Shown in pieces: positions 24,656-33,230 of a stretch of 64,000 nt of DNA. Where the stretch lies: contig NZ_LMMZ01000034.1 of assembly GCF_001422885.1 (NCBI RefSeq), positions 313,055-377,054 on the forward strand, given 5' to 3'. Both the position numbers and the translations under genes were made by a program. The notes beneath the pieces are model-generated. The model saw only the letters and a list, made by a program, of their open reading frames with translations. It was not told where the DNA came from and searched no databases. The DNA is from Methylobacterium sp. Leaf104. Lineage in GTDB: Bacteria > Pseudomonadota > Alphaproteobacteria > Rhizobiales > Beijerinckiaceae. Numbering within the stretch: position 1 is the first letter of the stretch; every line of letters starts with the position of its first letter.

Positions 24656-25219
24656 CTCGGCTCTCCCCGTTACTTCTTGTGCTGCCCGCTATATCGGCGA
24701 ACCGGGAGCCCTCCAAGACCCCGAACGGCCAAGAATCTTTTTGTCTGCCCGCAAGAAAGGTTACGGCCCACAAGAAGAAGGCACCGGCTGAAACGGCGCT
24801 CTTGTGTATTCAATATTATCGTGGTGCTGCGGGCCTTTAGAAGCGTGAGCCGACGAAGTCGGCCGGCTGCGGAACGGCTCCTTCCGAGAGGGGACCATCG
24901 GTCACGCCGCCGTGCAGATCGGCGTCCGCCTTGTACCAATGTCCAAGCACCCGATCCGGGATGGCGGGATGGAAGGCCTTCGCCGGGGGACCGATCTTGT
25001 CCACAAGCTGCCGGCATCGCGCACTCGCCGGCGCGCGCACGGCACGTTTCCGTGAGCTCCTTCGGTCCCGCGAAGACCGTCGGGGCGGCCGCGCGCAGGA
25101 TGTTCCTTCGTGCTGATGACGCGGCGAATGCGCTTCGCTAGGGTGCGCGGCAAGTGGTCGACCGCAGTCAAATGCAATTTGAGATCACATCAAATTCAGT
25201 CTTGAGGGGGAGTTCCGGG
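24656..25219. promoter_or_regulatory. ccrA-ecm divergent control region
   Basis: A 564-base gap between two genes of one pathway. Near ccrA there are direct repeats GCCCGCAAGAAAG (24747) and GCCCACAAGAAGA (24766), 19 bases apart, and a distant inverted match CTTCTTGTG (24673)/CACAAGAAG (24769). Near ecm there is a perfect palindrome TCAAATGCAATTTGA (25168-25182) plus a second TCAAAT at 25190, 22 bases after the first. A reverse frame at 24837-25005 reads like protein (VLGHWYKADADLHGG) but is unrecognised. Confidence 0.5.
24688..24716 (-). promoter_or_regulatory. candidate ccrA promoter
   Basis: On the reverse strand, TTGGAG (24716-24711), 17 bases, then TATAGC (24693-24688). Initiation near 24680 would leave a leader of about 25 bases before the ccrA ATG. 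Confidence 0.4.
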
Positions 25220-27289
25220 ATGAGCGGACAGGCAGTGGTCGCGGAGACGACGAAGCGCGACAAGCCGTGGATCATCCGCACCTATGCGGGCCACTCCAAT
25301 GCCAAAGAGTCGAACGCCCTCTACCGCGGCAACCTGGCCAAGGGGCAGACCGGTCTCTCGGTGGCCTTCGACCTGCCGACCCAGACCGGCTACGATCCCG
25401 ACCACGAACTCGCCCGCGGCGAGGTCGGCAAGGTCGGCGTCTCGATCGCGCATCTGGGCGACATGCGGACCCTGTTCGACCAGATCCCGCTCCAGCAGAT
25501 GAACACCTCGATGACGATCAACGCCACGGCGCCGTGGCTGCTGTCGCTCTATCTCGCGGTGGCCGAGGAGCAGGGTGCGCCCTTCGCGGGCCTGCAGGGC
25601 ACCACCCAGAACGACATCATCAAGGAATACCTCTCGCGCGGCACCTACGTGTTCCCGCCCGCGCCCTCCCTTCGCCTGACCAAGGACGTGATCCTGTTCA
25701 CGACCAAGGAAGTGCCAAAGTGGAACCCGATGAACGTCTGTTCCTACCACCTGCAGGAGGCCGGGGCGACGCCGGTGCAGGAGCTGTCCTACGCACTGGC
25801 CATCGCCATCGCGGTGCTGGATACCGTGCGCGACGATCCGGACTTCGACGAGGCGAGCTTCGCCGACGTGTTCAGCCGGATCTCGTTCTTCGTGAATGCC
25901 GGCATGCGATTCGTCACCGAGATCTGCAAGATGCGGGCATTCTCGGAGCTCTGGGACGAGATCGCCCAGGAGCGCTACGGCATCACCGACCCGAAGAAGC
26001 GCATCTTCCGCTACGGTGTTCAGGTGAACAGCCTCGGACTGACGGAGCAGCAACCCGAGAACAACGTCCACCGCATCCTCATCGAGATGCTCGCCGTGAC
26101 CCTGTCGAAGCGTGCCCGCGCCCGTGCGGTGCAGTTGCCGGCCTGGAACGAGGCGCTCGGCCTGCCGCGGCCATGGGACCAGCAATGGTCGATGCGCATG
26201 CAGCAGATCCTCGCCTTCGAGACGGATCTCCTCGAATACGACGACATCTTCGACGGCTCGAAGGTCATCGACGCCAAGGTCGAGGCGTTGAAGGCCGAGA
26301 CCCGCAAGGCCCTGGAGGAGATCGGGGGCATCGGCGGCGCCGTGGCGGCGGTGGAGACCGGCGCCCTCAAGCGTGCGCTCGTGGAATCCAACGCCAAGCG
26401 CATCTCGGCCATCGAAGCCGGCGATCAGGTCGTGGTCGGCGTCAACAAGTTCCAGACCGGCGAGCCCTCCCCGCTCACCGCCGGCGAGGGGGCGATCTTC
26501 ACCGTCTCCGAGACCGTGGAGATGGAAGCCGAGCAGCGCATCCGCGAGTGGCGCTCCAAGCGGGACGGTCAGGCCGTGGAGAAGGCCCTGGACGAGCTCG
26601 AGGCCGCGGCGCGCTCCGGCGCCAACATCATGCCGGTCTCCATCGCGGCGGCGAAGGCCGGCGTGACCACTGGCGAGTGGGGCGGGCGCCTGCGCCAGGT
26701 CTTCGGCGAGTACCGCGCGCCCACCGGCGTCACCCTGGAGACGATCTCCTCGGGCGCGGCGCAGGATGCCAAGCTCCTCATCGCCGATCTCGGCGAGCGC
26801 CTCGGCGAGACCCCGAAGCTCGTGGTCGGCAAGCCGGGCCTCGACGGCCACTCGAACGGCGCTGAGCAGATCGCCCTGCGCGCCCGCGACGTCGGTTTCG
26901 ACGTGACCTATGACGGCATCCGCCAGACCCCGGCCGAGATCGTCGCCAAGGCCAAGGCGACCGGCGCCCATGTGGTCGGCCTGTCGATCCTCTCCGGCAG
27001 TCACGTGCCGCTGGTGCGCGACGTCCGGGCGAAGATGCGCGAGGCCGGTCTCGACCACATTCCGCTCGTGGTCGGGGGCATCATCTCCCCGGACGACGAG
27101 CTCGTGCTCAAGAACATGGGCGTCACGGCGGTCTACACGCCGAAGGACTATGTCCTCGACACCATCATGGTCGGCATCGCCAAGGTGGTGGAGCGCGCCC
27201 TCGACAAGCGCGCCGCCGAGCAGGCCGACGCCAAGGCCGGCATCGCCGGGGCGACCCCGCGCGGCGAGCCCACCGAGAAGGTGTTCTGA
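25220..27289 (+). CDS. ecm: ethylmalonyl-CoA mutase, adenosylcobalamin-dependent
   Basis: A 689-aa enzyme that rearranges (2R)-ethylmalonyl-CoA to methylsuccinyl-CoA. The N-terminal barrel starts with PWIIRTYAGHSNAKESNALY and contains SVAFDLPTQTGYDPDH and MNTSMTINATAPWLLSLY. The C-terminal cobalamin domain (from about residue 535) carries the base-off DxHxxG motif in KPGLDGHSNGAEQIALRA, followed by LSILSGSHVPLV and VVGGIISPDDE. Single-chain fusion of both domains fits Ecm. The ATG at 25220 follows GAGGGGGAG, so earlier in-frame codons are rejected. The pathway partner ccrA is immediately divergent. Confidence 0.95.
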   Translation: MSGQAVVAETTKRDKPWIIRTYAGHSNAKESNALYRGNLAKGQTGLSVAFDLPTQTGYDPDHELARGEVGKVGVSIAHLGDMRTLFDQIPLQQMNTSMTINATAPWLLSLYLAVAEEQGAPFAGLQGTTQNDIIKEYLSRGTYVFPPAPSLRLTKDVILFTTKEVPKWNPMNVCSYHLQEAGATPVQELSYALAIAIAVLDTVRDDPDFDEASFADVFSRISFFVNAGMRFVTEICKMRAFSELWDEIAQERYGITDPKKRIFRYGVQVNSLGLTEQQPENNVHRILIEMLAVTLSKRARARAVQLPAWNEALGLPRPWDQQWSMRMQQILAFETDLLEYDDIFDGSKVIDAKVEALKAETRKALEEIGGIGGAVAAVETGALKRALVESNAKRISAIEAGDQVVVGVNKFQTGEPSPLTAGEGAIFTVSETVEMEAEQRIREWRSKRDGQAVEKALDELEAAARSGANIMPVSIAAAKAGVTTGEWGGRLRQVFGEYRAPTGVTLETISSGAAQDAKLLIADLGERLGETPKLVVGKPGLDGHSNGAEQIALRARDVGFDVTYDGIRQTPAEIVAKAKATGAHVVGLSILSGSHVPLVRDVRAKMREAGLDHIPLVVGGIISPDDELVLKNMGVTAVYTPKDYVLDTIMVGIAKVVERALDKRAAEQADAKAGIAGATPRGEPTEKVF

Positions 27290-27328
27290 GGGCGCCGCCG
27301 GCTTGGGGTCGGCACCGCCCTGCCCTTC

Positions 27329-27367
27329 GTCCAACGGATCCCGTGCCGGCTCCGGGATCCGTTGGAC
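27329..27367. terminator. large perfect hairpin between convergent ecm and MFS genes
   Basis: A 15-bp perfect stem (GTCCAACGGATCCCG paired with its complement) around a 9-base loop, extended by CTTCG (27325-27329) opposite CGAAG (27374-27378). There is no T run, but the position suggests a shared bidirectional terminator. Confidence 0.5.
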
Positions 27368-27441
27368 CCAAGGCGAAGCGTGGGCCGTCGGGGCGTTCTT
27401 CGCTGCTTCGGTCGGATCAGGAGCCGCCGGCCCCAGCGTGC

Positions 27442-28617
27442 TCAGGCCTTGCCGACGTAGCGGTCACGCCCGGCGCCCAGGCTGCACAGGAACGCGCAGG
27501 CCGCGATGGCGCAGAACAGGGCCGTCGAGGCGCCCCAGGTGCCGGTCAGGTCGTGCGCCAGCCCGAAGCTCAGGGGCCCGAGGGACGCCACCGTGTAGCC
27601 GACGCTCTGGGACATGGCCGCGAGGCTGCCGGCGGCGACGGGATCGCGGGCCCGCAGGACGATGATGGTCAGGCCGAGCCCGAACAGGCCGCCGAGGCCG
27701 GCACCCAGCAGCATGCCGACCGGGAGCGCCCAGGCGAGCGGACCGTAGACCAGGGCCACCAGCGCCAGGGTGCAGAGGCCGAGCAGGCCTGCCGCGAAGC
27801 CGCGCTGGTCGCGGACCCGGGCCGCGAAGGACGGCACCAGCAGCGCCGCCGGGGCCTGCCCGATGCTCATCAGCGACGACACGAACCCGGCCTCGACGGC
27901 GCTGAGCCCCCGGTCGTGCAGCACCAGGGGCAGCCAGCCGAACATGATGTAGGCCAACGACGATTGCAGGCCCATGAAGCCCGTGACCTGCCAGGCCAGG
28001 CGGTCGCGCCACAGGGAGATGCGCCCCGCCGCCCCCTGGCCGGCATCGGGCGCCCGCGCGAAGGGAGCCCAGGCGAGGGTCGCCAGGAGGGCGGGCACGG
28101 CCCAGAGGGCGAGCGCCGCGGGCCAGCCGCCGAGGCCGTCGGCGAGCGGCACCGACAGGCCCGCCCCGGCCGCGGCGCCGAGGCAGAGCACCATCGTGTA
28201 GAGGCCGGTGACGAAGCCGGTCTGGCCGGGAAAGTCGCGCTTGACCAGGCCCGGCAGCAGCACCCCCGAGAGCCCGATCCCGAGGGCGGCCAGGCAGGCG
28301 CCCACGAAGAGCGGCTCCAGGCCGCCGAGGCCCCTCAGGCCGGAGCCGAGGGCGACGATCGCCACGGCGACGAGGACGCCGCGATCGGCGCCGAGGCGGC
28401 GCATCACCCAGGGTCCGAGGGTGCAGGCGAGGCCGATGCAGAGCACCGGCAGAGTGGTGAGCAGTGCCGCCCCGGCGGCGGTCAGCGCCGTCTCCCCGCG
28501 GATGCGCTCCAGCAGCGGGCCGACCGTGGTCAGGGCCGGGCGCATGTTGAAGGCGACCAGCATGATGCCGAGGCCCAGGAGGATCGGCCGGACCGTGGCC
28601 GGCGGGGTGCTCTTCAC
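27442..28617 (-). CDS. MFS transporter, CynX/NimT-like
   Basis: A 391-aa major facilitator with about 12 hydrophobic segments. It begins at GTG (VKSTPPATVRPILLGLGIML) and contains FNMRPALTTVGPLLERIR, a phrase typical of the CynX/NimT group (cyanate or nitroimidazole exporters). The GTG overlaps the lnt stop as GTGA, so it is translated after lnt as the last gene of the long leftward operon. The same frame stays open far upstream through lnt, but that part is a shadow. Substrate unknown. Confidence 0.88.
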   Translation of the reverse strand: MKSTPPATVRPILLGLGIMLVAFNMRPALTTVGPLLERIRGETALTAAGAALLTTLPVLCIGLACTLGPWVMRRLGADRGVLVAVAIVALGSGLRGLGGLEPLFVGACLAALGIGLSGVLLPGLVKRDFPGQTGFVTGLYTMVLCLGAAAGAGLSVPLADGLGGWPAALALWAVPALLATLAWAPFARAPDAGQGAAGRISLWRDRLAWQVTGFMGLQSSLAYIMFGWLPLVLHDRGLSAVEAGFVSSLMSIGQAPAALLVPSFAARVRDQRGFAAGLLGLCTLALVALVYGPLAWALPVGMLLGAGLGGLFGLGLTIIVLRARDPVAAGSLAAMSQSVGYTVASLGPLSFGLAHDLTGTWGASTALFCAIAACAFLCSLGAGRDRYVGKA

Positions 28618-30290
28618 GCGCTGCGCCGCCGTGCCATCAGGGTGGTGAGGAAGGCGCCGACCCAGATCAGGGCGAAGGGCAGATCGCCGAGGCTGGCATA
28701 GACCGTCCGCCCGGCGAGGCGTGCCGGCAGGGCGGCATCGAGGACGCCCTCGACGCCCAGCGGCAGGCTGGCGGTGATCCGGCCATGGGCGTCGATCACG
28801 GCCGAGATGCCGGTATTGGCGTCGCGCACCAGGGGAAGCCCCTCCTCCACGGCGCGCAGGCGCGCCTGGGCGAGGTGCTGTCGCGGCCCCGGCGTATCGC
28901 CGAACCAGGCGTCGTTGGTGAGGTTGAGAATCAGCCCCGGCACCGGTGCCGGGCCGTTCGGCGTCGCGCCGGGCACGATCGCGCCCGGGAAGATCGCCTC
29001 GTAGCAGATCGTCGCCGCCACCGGCGGCAGGCCCGGCACGGTCATGATCCGCTGGGTCGCGCGGTCGCCCGCCGTGAAGCCGCCCGGAATCGAGACGAAC
29101 TGGCGGATGCGCAGGGCTCGCAGGGTCGCGTCGAGGGGGCCCGGCAGGTACTCGCCGAAGGGCACGAGATGGACCTTGTCGTAGATGTCGCCGAGCTTCG
29201 GTCCGGCCGAGATCGTGAGGATGCTGTTGAAGAAGCGCGGCCGCTCGTCGCCCACCGGCACCTCGGCCCGGGCCGCGCCGGTGATGAGTTGCTTGCCGGG
29301 CGGAAAGGCGGCGGCGATGCGGGCCAGGGCCTCCGGGTCGCGCTGGATCAGGAACGGGAAGGCGGATTCCGGCCAGATCACGTGGCTGACGTCGGCGATG
29401 CCGGTGCGGTCGGGAGCGGCGGCGCGGTCGCTGAGCTCGAGGTAGCGGTCGAGGATGTCCTGCCGGTTCTCCGGCCGGAACTTGGCGTCCTGGTTGAGGT
29501 TCGGCTGGACCAGGCGCAGGCGTACGCCCGCGACGACGGGATCGGCCGCGGCCGGGACCCGCAGGGCGCCGAATCCGGCGAGCCCCGCGAGGGCGAGGGC
29601 GGCGAGGGCAAGGGGGACGAAGCGTCCGCGCCAGGTGTCGGCGACCGCCAGGGTCGCGGGGGCCGCCGCGACCAGGATCGCCAGGAACGTCAGGCCGTAG
29701 AGGCCGACCACGGACGCGCCCTGCATCAGCCAGAGGTTCTGGCCCAGCCCCATGCCCAGGGTATTCCAGGGAAATCCGGTGAAGAGGTGCCCGCGCATCC
29801 ACTCGCAGGCGGAGAGGCCGAGGGCCAGGCTGACGATGCGCAGCGCCCCCCGCGACCAGAGCAGGCGGGCGACGGCGAAGCCGAAGGCGTAGAACAGGGC
29901 GAGCACCGCCGGCAGGCCGACGACGCCGAGGGGCAGCGCCCAGAGGAATTCCTTGGCTTCCACGAGGAACGCCGAGCCGAGCCACCACAGGCCCGCGGTG
30001 AGGTAGCCGAAGCCCCAGGCCCAGCCGATCAGCGCGCTGGCGAGCACCGCGCCGCGGGTGGCCCGGCGCCCCGTGGCGGCTCCGTCCACCAGCCAGACGG
30101 CGACGCTTAGGGACACCACGAGGGCGGGGAAGAGCCCGAAGGGCGGCATGGCGAGGGCGCCGGCCGCGCCGGAAGCCGCGGCGACGGCGAGGCGGCGCCA
30201 GCCTGCGGTCAGCATGACCCACTGGGCCAGGATGGTGAGCGGTCCCGTCGCCGGACCGCGCCCGGCGCGGTCCGCGGGGATCGAGGTCAT
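28614..30290 (-). CDS. lnt: apolipoprotein N-acyltransferase
   Basis: A 558-aa inner-membrane enzyme that adds the third acyl chain to lipoproteins. About seven membrane helices fill the first 240 residues, then a periplasmic nitrilase domain. The triad is visible: Glu308 (VIWPESAFPF), Lys372 (YDKVHLVPFGEYLP) and Cys429 (ICYEAIFPG). It is slightly longer than the E. coli enzyme. Together with lgt, present elsewhere in this window at 50756, it covers the first and last steps of lipoprotein maturation. Confidence 0.97.
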   Translation of the reverse strand: MTSIPADRAGRGPATGPLTILAQWVMLTAGWRRLAVAAASGAAGALAMPPFGLFPALVVSLSVAVWLVDGAATGRRATRGAVLASALIGWAWGFGYLTAGLWWLGSAFLVEAKEFLWALPLGVVGLPAVLALFYAFGFAVARLLWSRGALRIVSLALGLSACEWMRGHLFTGFPWNTLGMGLGQNLWLMQGASVVGLYGLTFLAILVAAAPATLAVADTWRGRFVPLALAALALAGLAGFGALRVPAAADPVVAGVRLRLVQPNLNQDAKFRPENRQDILDRYLELSDRAAAPDRTGIADVSHVIWPESAFPFLIQRDPEALARIAAAFPPGKQLITGAARAEVPVGDERPRFFNSILTISAGPKLGDIYDKVHLVPFGEYLPGPLDATLRALRIRQFVSIPGGFTAGDRATQRIMTVPGLPPVAATICYEAIFPGAIVPGATPNGPAPVPGLILNLTNDAWFGDTPGPRQHLAQARLRAVEEGLPLVRDANTGISAVIDAHGRITASLPLGVEGVLDAALPARLAGRTVYASLGDLPFALIWVGAFLTTLMARRRSA

Positions 30291-30300
30291 GCCGGCTCCG

Positions 30301-31413
30301 TCACGGGATGGGCGATTCGGGCGCGGGCTTCGGGGCCGGCAGGGCCAGCGGCACCACGGCGGTGATGCGCGCGTCGCCGCGCTGGAGGCGCAGGCGCTTC
30401 ACCCGGCGCGGATCGGCGTCGAGCACTTCGAATTCGAGATCGCCGGGTCCGCTGATTAGCTCTCCGCGCGAGGGAACCCGCCCCGCGAGGGTGACGATGA
30501 GGCCGCCGATGGTGTCGATTTCCTCGGCCATCTCGCCGACCGCCGCCACGAGGTCGACCCCGCTGGCCGCCGAGACCTCGGCGAGGCCCGCGCGGGCATC
30601 GGCGACGAAGACGTCGCCCTCGCCGTCGACCCGCTGGACGAGGTGCCCCTCGGCGACATCGTGCTCGTCCTCGATGTCGCCCACCACCATCTCGATCAGG
30701 TCCTCGATGGAGATGAGGCCGTCGGTGCCGCCGTACTCGTCGATGACGAGGGCCATGTGGGTCCGCGTCGCCTGCATCCGGACGAGGAGGTCGATGGCCG
30801 GCATCGAGGGCGGCACGAACAGCACGGGGCGCTGGATGCGGGTGGCCGCCAGCGTGGCCGAGAGGTCGACATTGGCGAGGTTGAGGGTGCGCAGGGCTCG
30901 TGTGCCCCGTCGCGCCCGGGGTGGCAGCACCGGAGCCGCCTCGCCCTCGGTGGTGGGCGTCGCGGGGGGCGTGCGGCGGCCGCCGGCCTCGGCCCGGGCG
31001 GCGATGTGGTCGACGAAGTCGCGGATGTGGACCATGCCGCGCGGGTCGTCGAGGGTCTCGCCATAGACAGGCAGGCGCGAGTGCCCGGCCGTGCGGAACA
31101 GCTTCAGGAGGTCGCCGAGGCTGGTCTCCATCGACACCGCGACGATGTCGGCCCGGGGGATCATCACGTCGTCGACCCGCACCTTGTGCAGGCCGAGGAC
31201 GTTCTTGAGCATGGCGCGTTCGAGGGGCGAGAACGCGTTCTCGCCGGTGTCGGGCTCTGCCAGCGCGTCCTCGATGTCGTCGCGCAGCGAATCGCGGGGA
31301 CGCAGGTGGAAGACGTGCAGGAGGCGGTCGTACCAGGGCTCGCGGGCCTGGCTCTCACCGTCGCCGGAACTGGGCGCGGCCTGGGCCGCGCCGCGACTTC
31401 GATCGTTTGTCAT
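30301..31413 (-). CDS. CorC/HlyC-type CBS-domain protein
   Basis: A 370-aa cytoplasmic protein with two CBS motifs (about residues 85-150, VRVDDVMIPRADIVAVSM, and 180-250, RPVLFVPPSMPAIDLLV, MALVIDEYGGTDGLISIEDLIEMVVGDIEDEHD) and a C-terminal transporter-associated domain (about 270-355). This is the magnesium/cobalt efflux CorC or TlyC form without membrane segments. A 25-residue linker rich in Thr/Pro sits between the CBS motifs. It lies between ybeY and lnt, a conserved order in many Proteobacteria. Confidence 0.93.
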   Translation of the reverse strand: MTNDRSRGAAQAAPSSGDGESQAREPWYDRLLHVFHLRPRDSLRDDIEDALAEPDTGENAFSPLERAMLKNVLGLHKVRVDDVMIPRADIVAVSMETSLGDLLKLFRTAGHSRLPVYGETLDDPRGMVHIRDFVDHIAARAEAGGRRTPPATPTTEGEAAPVLPPRARRGTRALRTLNLANVDLSATLAATRIQRPVLFVPPSMPAIDLLVRMQATRTHMALVIDEYGGTDGLISIEDLIEMVVGDIEDEHDVAEGHLVQRVDGEGDVFVADARAGLAEVSAASGVDLVAAVGEMAEEIDTIGGLIVTLAGRVPSRGELISGPGDLEFEVLDADPRRVKRLRLQRGDARITAVVPLALPAPKPAPESPIP

Positions 31414-31461
31414 GTCTCTCTGATCTGGGAGGTCGGGCAGGATGGCCGCCCAAAGTGGCGC

Positions 31462-31977
31462 TCACTCGGCCGAGGGTTCTGCCGCGTAAGGATCGGGAAC
31501 GCCGAGGGTGCGGAGAGCCGCCACCTCGAGGGCTTCCATCGCGTCGGCATCCGCCTCGCCGGTCTCGTGGTCCTGACCGAGCAGGTGAAGGGTGCCATGG
31601 ACGAGGAGGTGGGCCAGATGGTCGCTGAGCGGCTTCGACTGCTCCGCACTTTCGCGCAGCATCGTGTCATACGCAAGAACCACGTCGCCGAGAGGCACCG
31701 GCATGCCCGCATGGGGGGGTTGCGCCGGCGCGGGGAAGGACAGCACGTTGGTGGGCTTGTCCTTGCCACGCCATGTCCGGTTGAGCGCCTGCACCACCGC
31801 GTCGGTCGCGAGCAGGATGCTGATCTCGACGGCTCCATCCGGAGGCTCGGGGGCCACGGCGAGGCCGGCCTCCACGGCGCGAATCACGAAGGCCTCGAGG
31901 TCCGGCGCGACCTGCTCCCAGCGTAGGTCCTCGATCGCCACGTCGATCTCCGCCTCGAAGGTGGCGACCGCGCTCAC
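31462..31977 (-). CDS. ybeY: endoribonuclease / rRNA maturation factor
   Basis: A 171-aa metal-dependent single-strand RNase needed for 16S rRNA 3' end maturation and 70S quality control. The zinc site HGTLHLLGQDH (H-x3-H-x5-H) is complete, and TNVLSFP and LLATDAVVQALNRTWRGKD are family blocks. The start overlaps the phoH stop by 4 bases (ATGA), giving tight coupling to that ATPase, its usual partner. Confidence 0.97.
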   Translation of the reverse strand: MSAVATFEAEIDVAIEDLRWEQVAPDLEAFVIRAVEAGLAVAPEPPDGAVEISILLATDAVVQALNRTWRGKDKPTNVLSFPAPAQPPHAGMPVPLGDVVLAYDTMLRESAEQSKPLSDHLAHLLVHGTLHLLGQDHETGEADADAMEALEVAALRTLGVPDPYAAEPSAE

Positions 31978-33083
31978 GACAGCGGCCTCCGGCGCGAGAC
32001 CGCGTTGCGGTCGGCATCGCCCTCCCCGTGGGACGCGGCCTCGTAGGCGGTGACGATGCGGCGGACGAGGTCGTGGCGCACCACGTCGACGTCGCGGAAG
32101 GTGATGCGGCCGATGCCCTCGACGCCGTCGAGGACGCGCACCGCCTCGACGAGGCCGGATTTCTGGCCCGGCGGCAGATCGATCTGGCTCGGATCGCCGG
32201 TGATGATCATGCGGGAATTCTCGCCGAGGCGGGTGAGGAACATCTTCATCTGCATCGAGGTGGTGTTCTGCGCCTCGTCGAGGAGCACCACGGCGTTGGT
32301 GAGGGTGCGCCCGCGCATGAAGGCCAGGGGCGCGATCTCGATCACGCCCGTCTGCAGGCCCCGGTCGACGTGGCGCGCCTCCATGAAGTCGTAGAGGGCG
32401 TCGTAGATCGGCCGCAGGTAGGGATCGACCTTGTCGCGCATGTCGCCGGGCAGGAAGCCGAGGCGCTCGCCGGCCTCGACGGCGGGGCGCGACAGGATCA
32501 GGCGCTCGACATGGCCCTGCTCCAGGAGGGAGACGGCATAGCCGACGGCCAGCCAGGTCTTGCCGGTGCCGGCCGGCCCCTCGGCGAAGACGAGTTCCTG
32601 GCTCCGCAAGGCTCTGATGTAGGCATCCTGCGCCGCGTTGCGGGCGCGCACCGCACCGCGCTTGCGGGTGGCGAGCTGGTCGAACACCGGTCGGTCGGGC
32701 TCGGCGCTGACCTCCGCGGCCGGGAAGAGGTTGCCCTGCTGCGTCGTCTCGTGGATCGCCCCGTCGACGTCGCCGAGGGTCAGAGGCAGCCCGCTCGCCT
32801 TGACCCGGGCGTAGAGCCGCTCGAACACCTTGCGGGCCTTCTCGGCCGCCTCGACGCTGCCCTTGACCACGAGGTGGTTGCCGAGTGCGGTGGCAGTCAC
32901 GGCGAGGCGCCGCTCGATATGGGCGACGTTCTGGTCGTACTGGCCGAAGACGAGGCTCGCGAGGCGATTGTCGTCGAAGGTCAGGGAGACTTCCTCGGTC
33001 TCGACCAGTCCCCCGATCCGCGCCGCCGGGCCGCGCCCGCGCAGCGCGCCACCGCGTCCCCCCGCCCCTTCAGATCCTGGCAC
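31974..33083 (-). CDS. phoH: PhoH-like ATPase
   Basis: A 369-aa P-loop ATPase linked to RNA metabolism. The N-terminal KH-like region (residues about 30-110) precedes Walker A FAEGPAGTGKTWLA and Walker B AVVLLDEAQNTT; NSRMIITGDPSQIDLP is the sensor. It starts at GTG (33083); a later start near residue 27 (VETEEVSLTF) is possible because the first 25 residues are Gly/Arg-rich. Member of the tsaB-to-MFS operon, between miaB (147-base gap) and ybeY. Confidence 0.94.
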   Translation of the reverse strand: MPGSEGAGGRGGALRGRGPAARIGGLVETEEVSLTFDDNRLASLVFGQYDQNVAHIERRLAVTATALGNHLVVKGSVEAAEKARKVFERLYARVKASGLPLTLGDVDGAIHETTQQGNLFPAAEVSAEPDRPVFDQLATRKRGAVRARNAAQDAYIRALRSQELVFAEGPAGTGKTWLAVGYAVSLLEQGHVERLILSRPAVEAGERLGFLPGDMRDKVDPYLRPIYDALYDFMEARHVDRGLQTGVIEIAPLAFMRGRTLTNAVVLLDEAQNTTSMQMKMFLTRLGENSRMIITGDPSQIDLPPGQKSGLVEAVRVLDGVEGIGRITFRDVDVVRHDLVRRIVTAYEAASHGEGDADRNAVSRRRPLS

Positions 33084-33230
33084 GCCGTTGTCCTTCGTTC
33101 GATACAGGGATTCGCCGCCGATCGCTCCGGTCCGGACCGCGTCGCAGACGATCCCGAGATGGGCAGCCGGGTCGCGCCGGACAGGGTCCGGCCGGCGCGG
33201 CGTATCGACCGACGGGGCCGGTCCGCGCCC

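Noticed and set aside
25196..27334. 712-codon reverse frame antisense to ecm
   Set aside because: It mirrors the codon bias of ecm and contains no recognisable motif.
28618..30222. Long reverse open frame continuing upstream of the MFS gene (about 535 codons)
   Set aside because: It is out of frame with lnt, which has full motifs; the composition is Arg/Pro/Gly-rich, a GC-driven shadow.
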